From: Bacteroidota bacterium
GTDB taxonomy: Bacteria > Bacteroidota > Bacteroidia > Chitinophagales > Chitinophagaceae
Assembly (NCBI GenBank): GCA_947460795.1
Contig: CANHJA010000113.1
Location: 1-7,531, forward strand
Length of the DNA: 7,531 bases
Direction: 5' to 3'
In this document: positions 6,665 to 7,531 of the stretch, piece after piece
How the letters are laid out: each line of letters opens with the position of its first letter
Position numbering within the stretch: position 1 is the first letter of the stretch
Position numbers and translations under genes: made by a program
Notes under the pieces: model-generated
What the model saw: only the letters and a program-made list of their open reading frames with translations
What the model was told of the DNA's origin: nothing
Database searches by the model: none

Positions 6665-7303
6665 TTAATATTTATATTTCAGCCCTATTCTAAATTCATT
6701 TAGACTACTTGCATCATTCGGATTTTTTTGCAATTGGAGCGAATTGAAACCAAAATTATATTGCAATGAATAATACAAATTTTTACTTAGCAATTGAATC
6801 CCATTTTCAATACCAATTAAAAAGTATGGATTGAACTGATTAAAATCTTGTATCGTAAATTTATTTTCATTTATTCTGGTCGAAGACTCATACGATGTTC
6901 CCATGGATTTATTTTGAGAATAAATAGATTTATTAACCCCAAAGCCTGCATTGACAGATGTTTGCTTGGTTACTTGAAAATTAGAATGGATACTGATTGA
7001 ATTCGAAATTCCTTTTTTATTAAGAATAACGGAATTCAACATTCGTTTAGAAAGGGAAAAATAATGAACTGAATATTGTAATGAAAAACTGAATTTATTT
7101 TTAATCTGCAGCCGCTGCTCAATACTTGCAGCATAAGAAAAAGATGGCAAGCCAATTTTATATTTTAAAAAATTAGATTTGGGATTCATTGTAGAATTTC
7201 CCTGCCCTACATGAAAACCGATGAGAGTAGTACTTTTCTTTTTTTGAGCATGTACATGAAGAGATGTAAAAATAAATACCAAATAAACAATCCATTTTTT
7301 CAT
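6665..7303 (-). CDS. Putative small outer-membrane beta-barrel protein
   Basis: A 212-residue exported protein of unknown role. The N-terminus MKKWIVYLVFIFTSLHVHA|Q is a typical signal peptide with cleavage expected after Ala19. The mature part shows many alternating hydrophobic and polar stretches that fit amphipathic beta-strands, for example FSFSLQYSVHYFSL, SVNAGFGVN, NPYFLIGIENGI and LYYSLQYNFGFNSLQL. It ends in FRIGLKYKY, with a terminal aromatic residue and alternating pattern like the C-terminal assembly signal of outer-membrane barrels. It has no cysteine in the mature part and is rich in Ser, Asn, Lys and Tyr. About eight strands would fit the length. I recognise no specific family; it resembles the general small porin-like barrels common in Bacteroidota. 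The ATG at 7303 is well placed for the signal peptide. It precedes the kinase gene on the same strand by 102 bp; a shared transcript is possible but not shown. Confidence 0.7.
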   Translation of the reverse strand: MKKWIVYLVFIFTSLHVHAQKKKSTTLIGFHVGQGNSTMNPKSNFLKYKIGLPSFSYAASIEQRLQIKNKFSFSLQYSVHYFSLSKRMLNSVILNKKGISNSISIHSNFQVTKQTSVNAGFGVNKSIYSQNKSMGTSYESSTRINENKFTIQDFNQFNPYFLIGIENGIQLLSKNLYYSLQYNFGFNSLQLQKNPNDASSLNEFRIGLKYKY

Positions 7304-7421
7304 ATCCTATTATTTATTACTAAAAATAAGGTTATTCAAGATCACTCCCATTTTAAAAATGTTAAAATTTTATATTCTAGGATAATTTAACATTTGAATA
7401 CTGATTTTAAGTATTTTAATT

Positions 7422-7429
7422 TAGTTTTG
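7422..7429 (+). promoter_or_regulatory. Bacteroidota-type -7 box for the tRNA-Arg gene
   Basis: TAGTTTTG fits TAnnTTTG exactly and ends 7 bp before the mature tRNA 5' end, so transcription would begin at or just before it. A TTTG at 7393-7396 could be the -33 element, but the spacing of 25 bp is longer than the usual range of about 17-23. Confidence 0.5.
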
Positions 7430-7436
7430 CATCACT

Positions 7437-7510
7437 GGCTTCGTAGTTCAACTGAATAGAATATCAGATTTCGGCTCTGAGGGTTACAGGTTTGAATCCT
7501 GTCGAGGTCA
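7437..7510 (+). tRNA. tRNA-Arg, anticodon TCG
   Basis: A full 74-nt cloverleaf without encoded CCA. Acceptor arms are GGCTTCG (7437-7443) and CGAGGTC (7503-7509), seven pairs with two G-U wobbles (2:71 and 4:69). The D stem GTTC/GAAT encloses a 9-base loop AACTGAATA (7450-7458). The anticodon stem TCAGA/TCTGA holds the loop TTTCGGC (7469-7475), with anticodon TCG at 7471-7473, which reads CGA and, through U34, possibly other CGN codons. The variable region is GGGTT and the T arm is ACAGG/CCTGT around TTTGAAT (7491-7497). C35, A20 and discriminator A73 agree with known arginine identity elements, and U8-A14, A15-U48 and G18-U55 are kept. Oddly, position 19 is A instead of G and position 56 is T instead of C, a matched change. 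It stands alone at the window edge; any following gene is outside. Confidence 0.95.
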
Positions 7511-7531
7511 CTGAATAGAAAGGTCTGCATA

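Overview
The window is AT-rich chromosomal DNA that looks like a Bacteroidota genome, most likely from the Flavobacteriia/Sphingobacteriia/Chitinophagia range. Three things support this. Genes lack Shine-Dalgarno sequences. Perfect TAnnTTTG-type -7 boxes lie just ahead of the acyl-CoA dehydrogenase and the tRNA. The protein set is typical: a COG2971-type sugar kinase, a small outer-membrane barrel and a secreted coiled-coil protein rich in Asp-Ser motifs. The phylum call is an inference from these features, not a search result.

Layout from left to right. Positions 1-939 (minus strand) hold most of a secreted, highly charged coiled-coil protein that runs off the left edge. Its C-terminal part is built from near-identical 87-bp (29-residue) tandem repeats. 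Positions 1057-2745 (minus) encode a CAT-type amino acid permease. A 71-bp divergent spacer follows, then uracil-DNA glycosylase (ung, 2817-3482, plus) and, 36 bp later, a PlsC-type lysophospholipid acyltransferase that starts with TTG (3519-4268, plus). After a 183-bp gap comes glutaryl-CoA dehydrogenase (gcdH, 4452-5630, plus), closed by a strong terminator at 5649-5687. The next two genes are on the minus strand: a BadF/BadG-type amino-sugar kinase (5708-6562), and upstream of it a small outer-membrane beta-barrel candidate (6665-7303). The window ends with a tRNA-Arg(TCG) gene (7437-7510) and its own promoter box.

The genes do not form one pathway. They are a mix of housekeeping functions (DNA repair, phospholipid synthesis, amino-acid uptake and catabolism, amino-sugar phosphorylation, translation) with two envelope proteins of unknown role. 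The permease and glutaryl-CoA dehydrogenase could both serve amino-acid use, but nothing in the layout couples them.

I see no defence system, mobile element, CRISPR array or other evident new system. Two observations deserve a second look. The tRNA appears to replace the nearly universal G19-C56 elbow pair with A19-U56 through a matched double change. The coiled-coil gene shows recent in-frame expansion of a 29-residue helical unit and lacks any ATG start.
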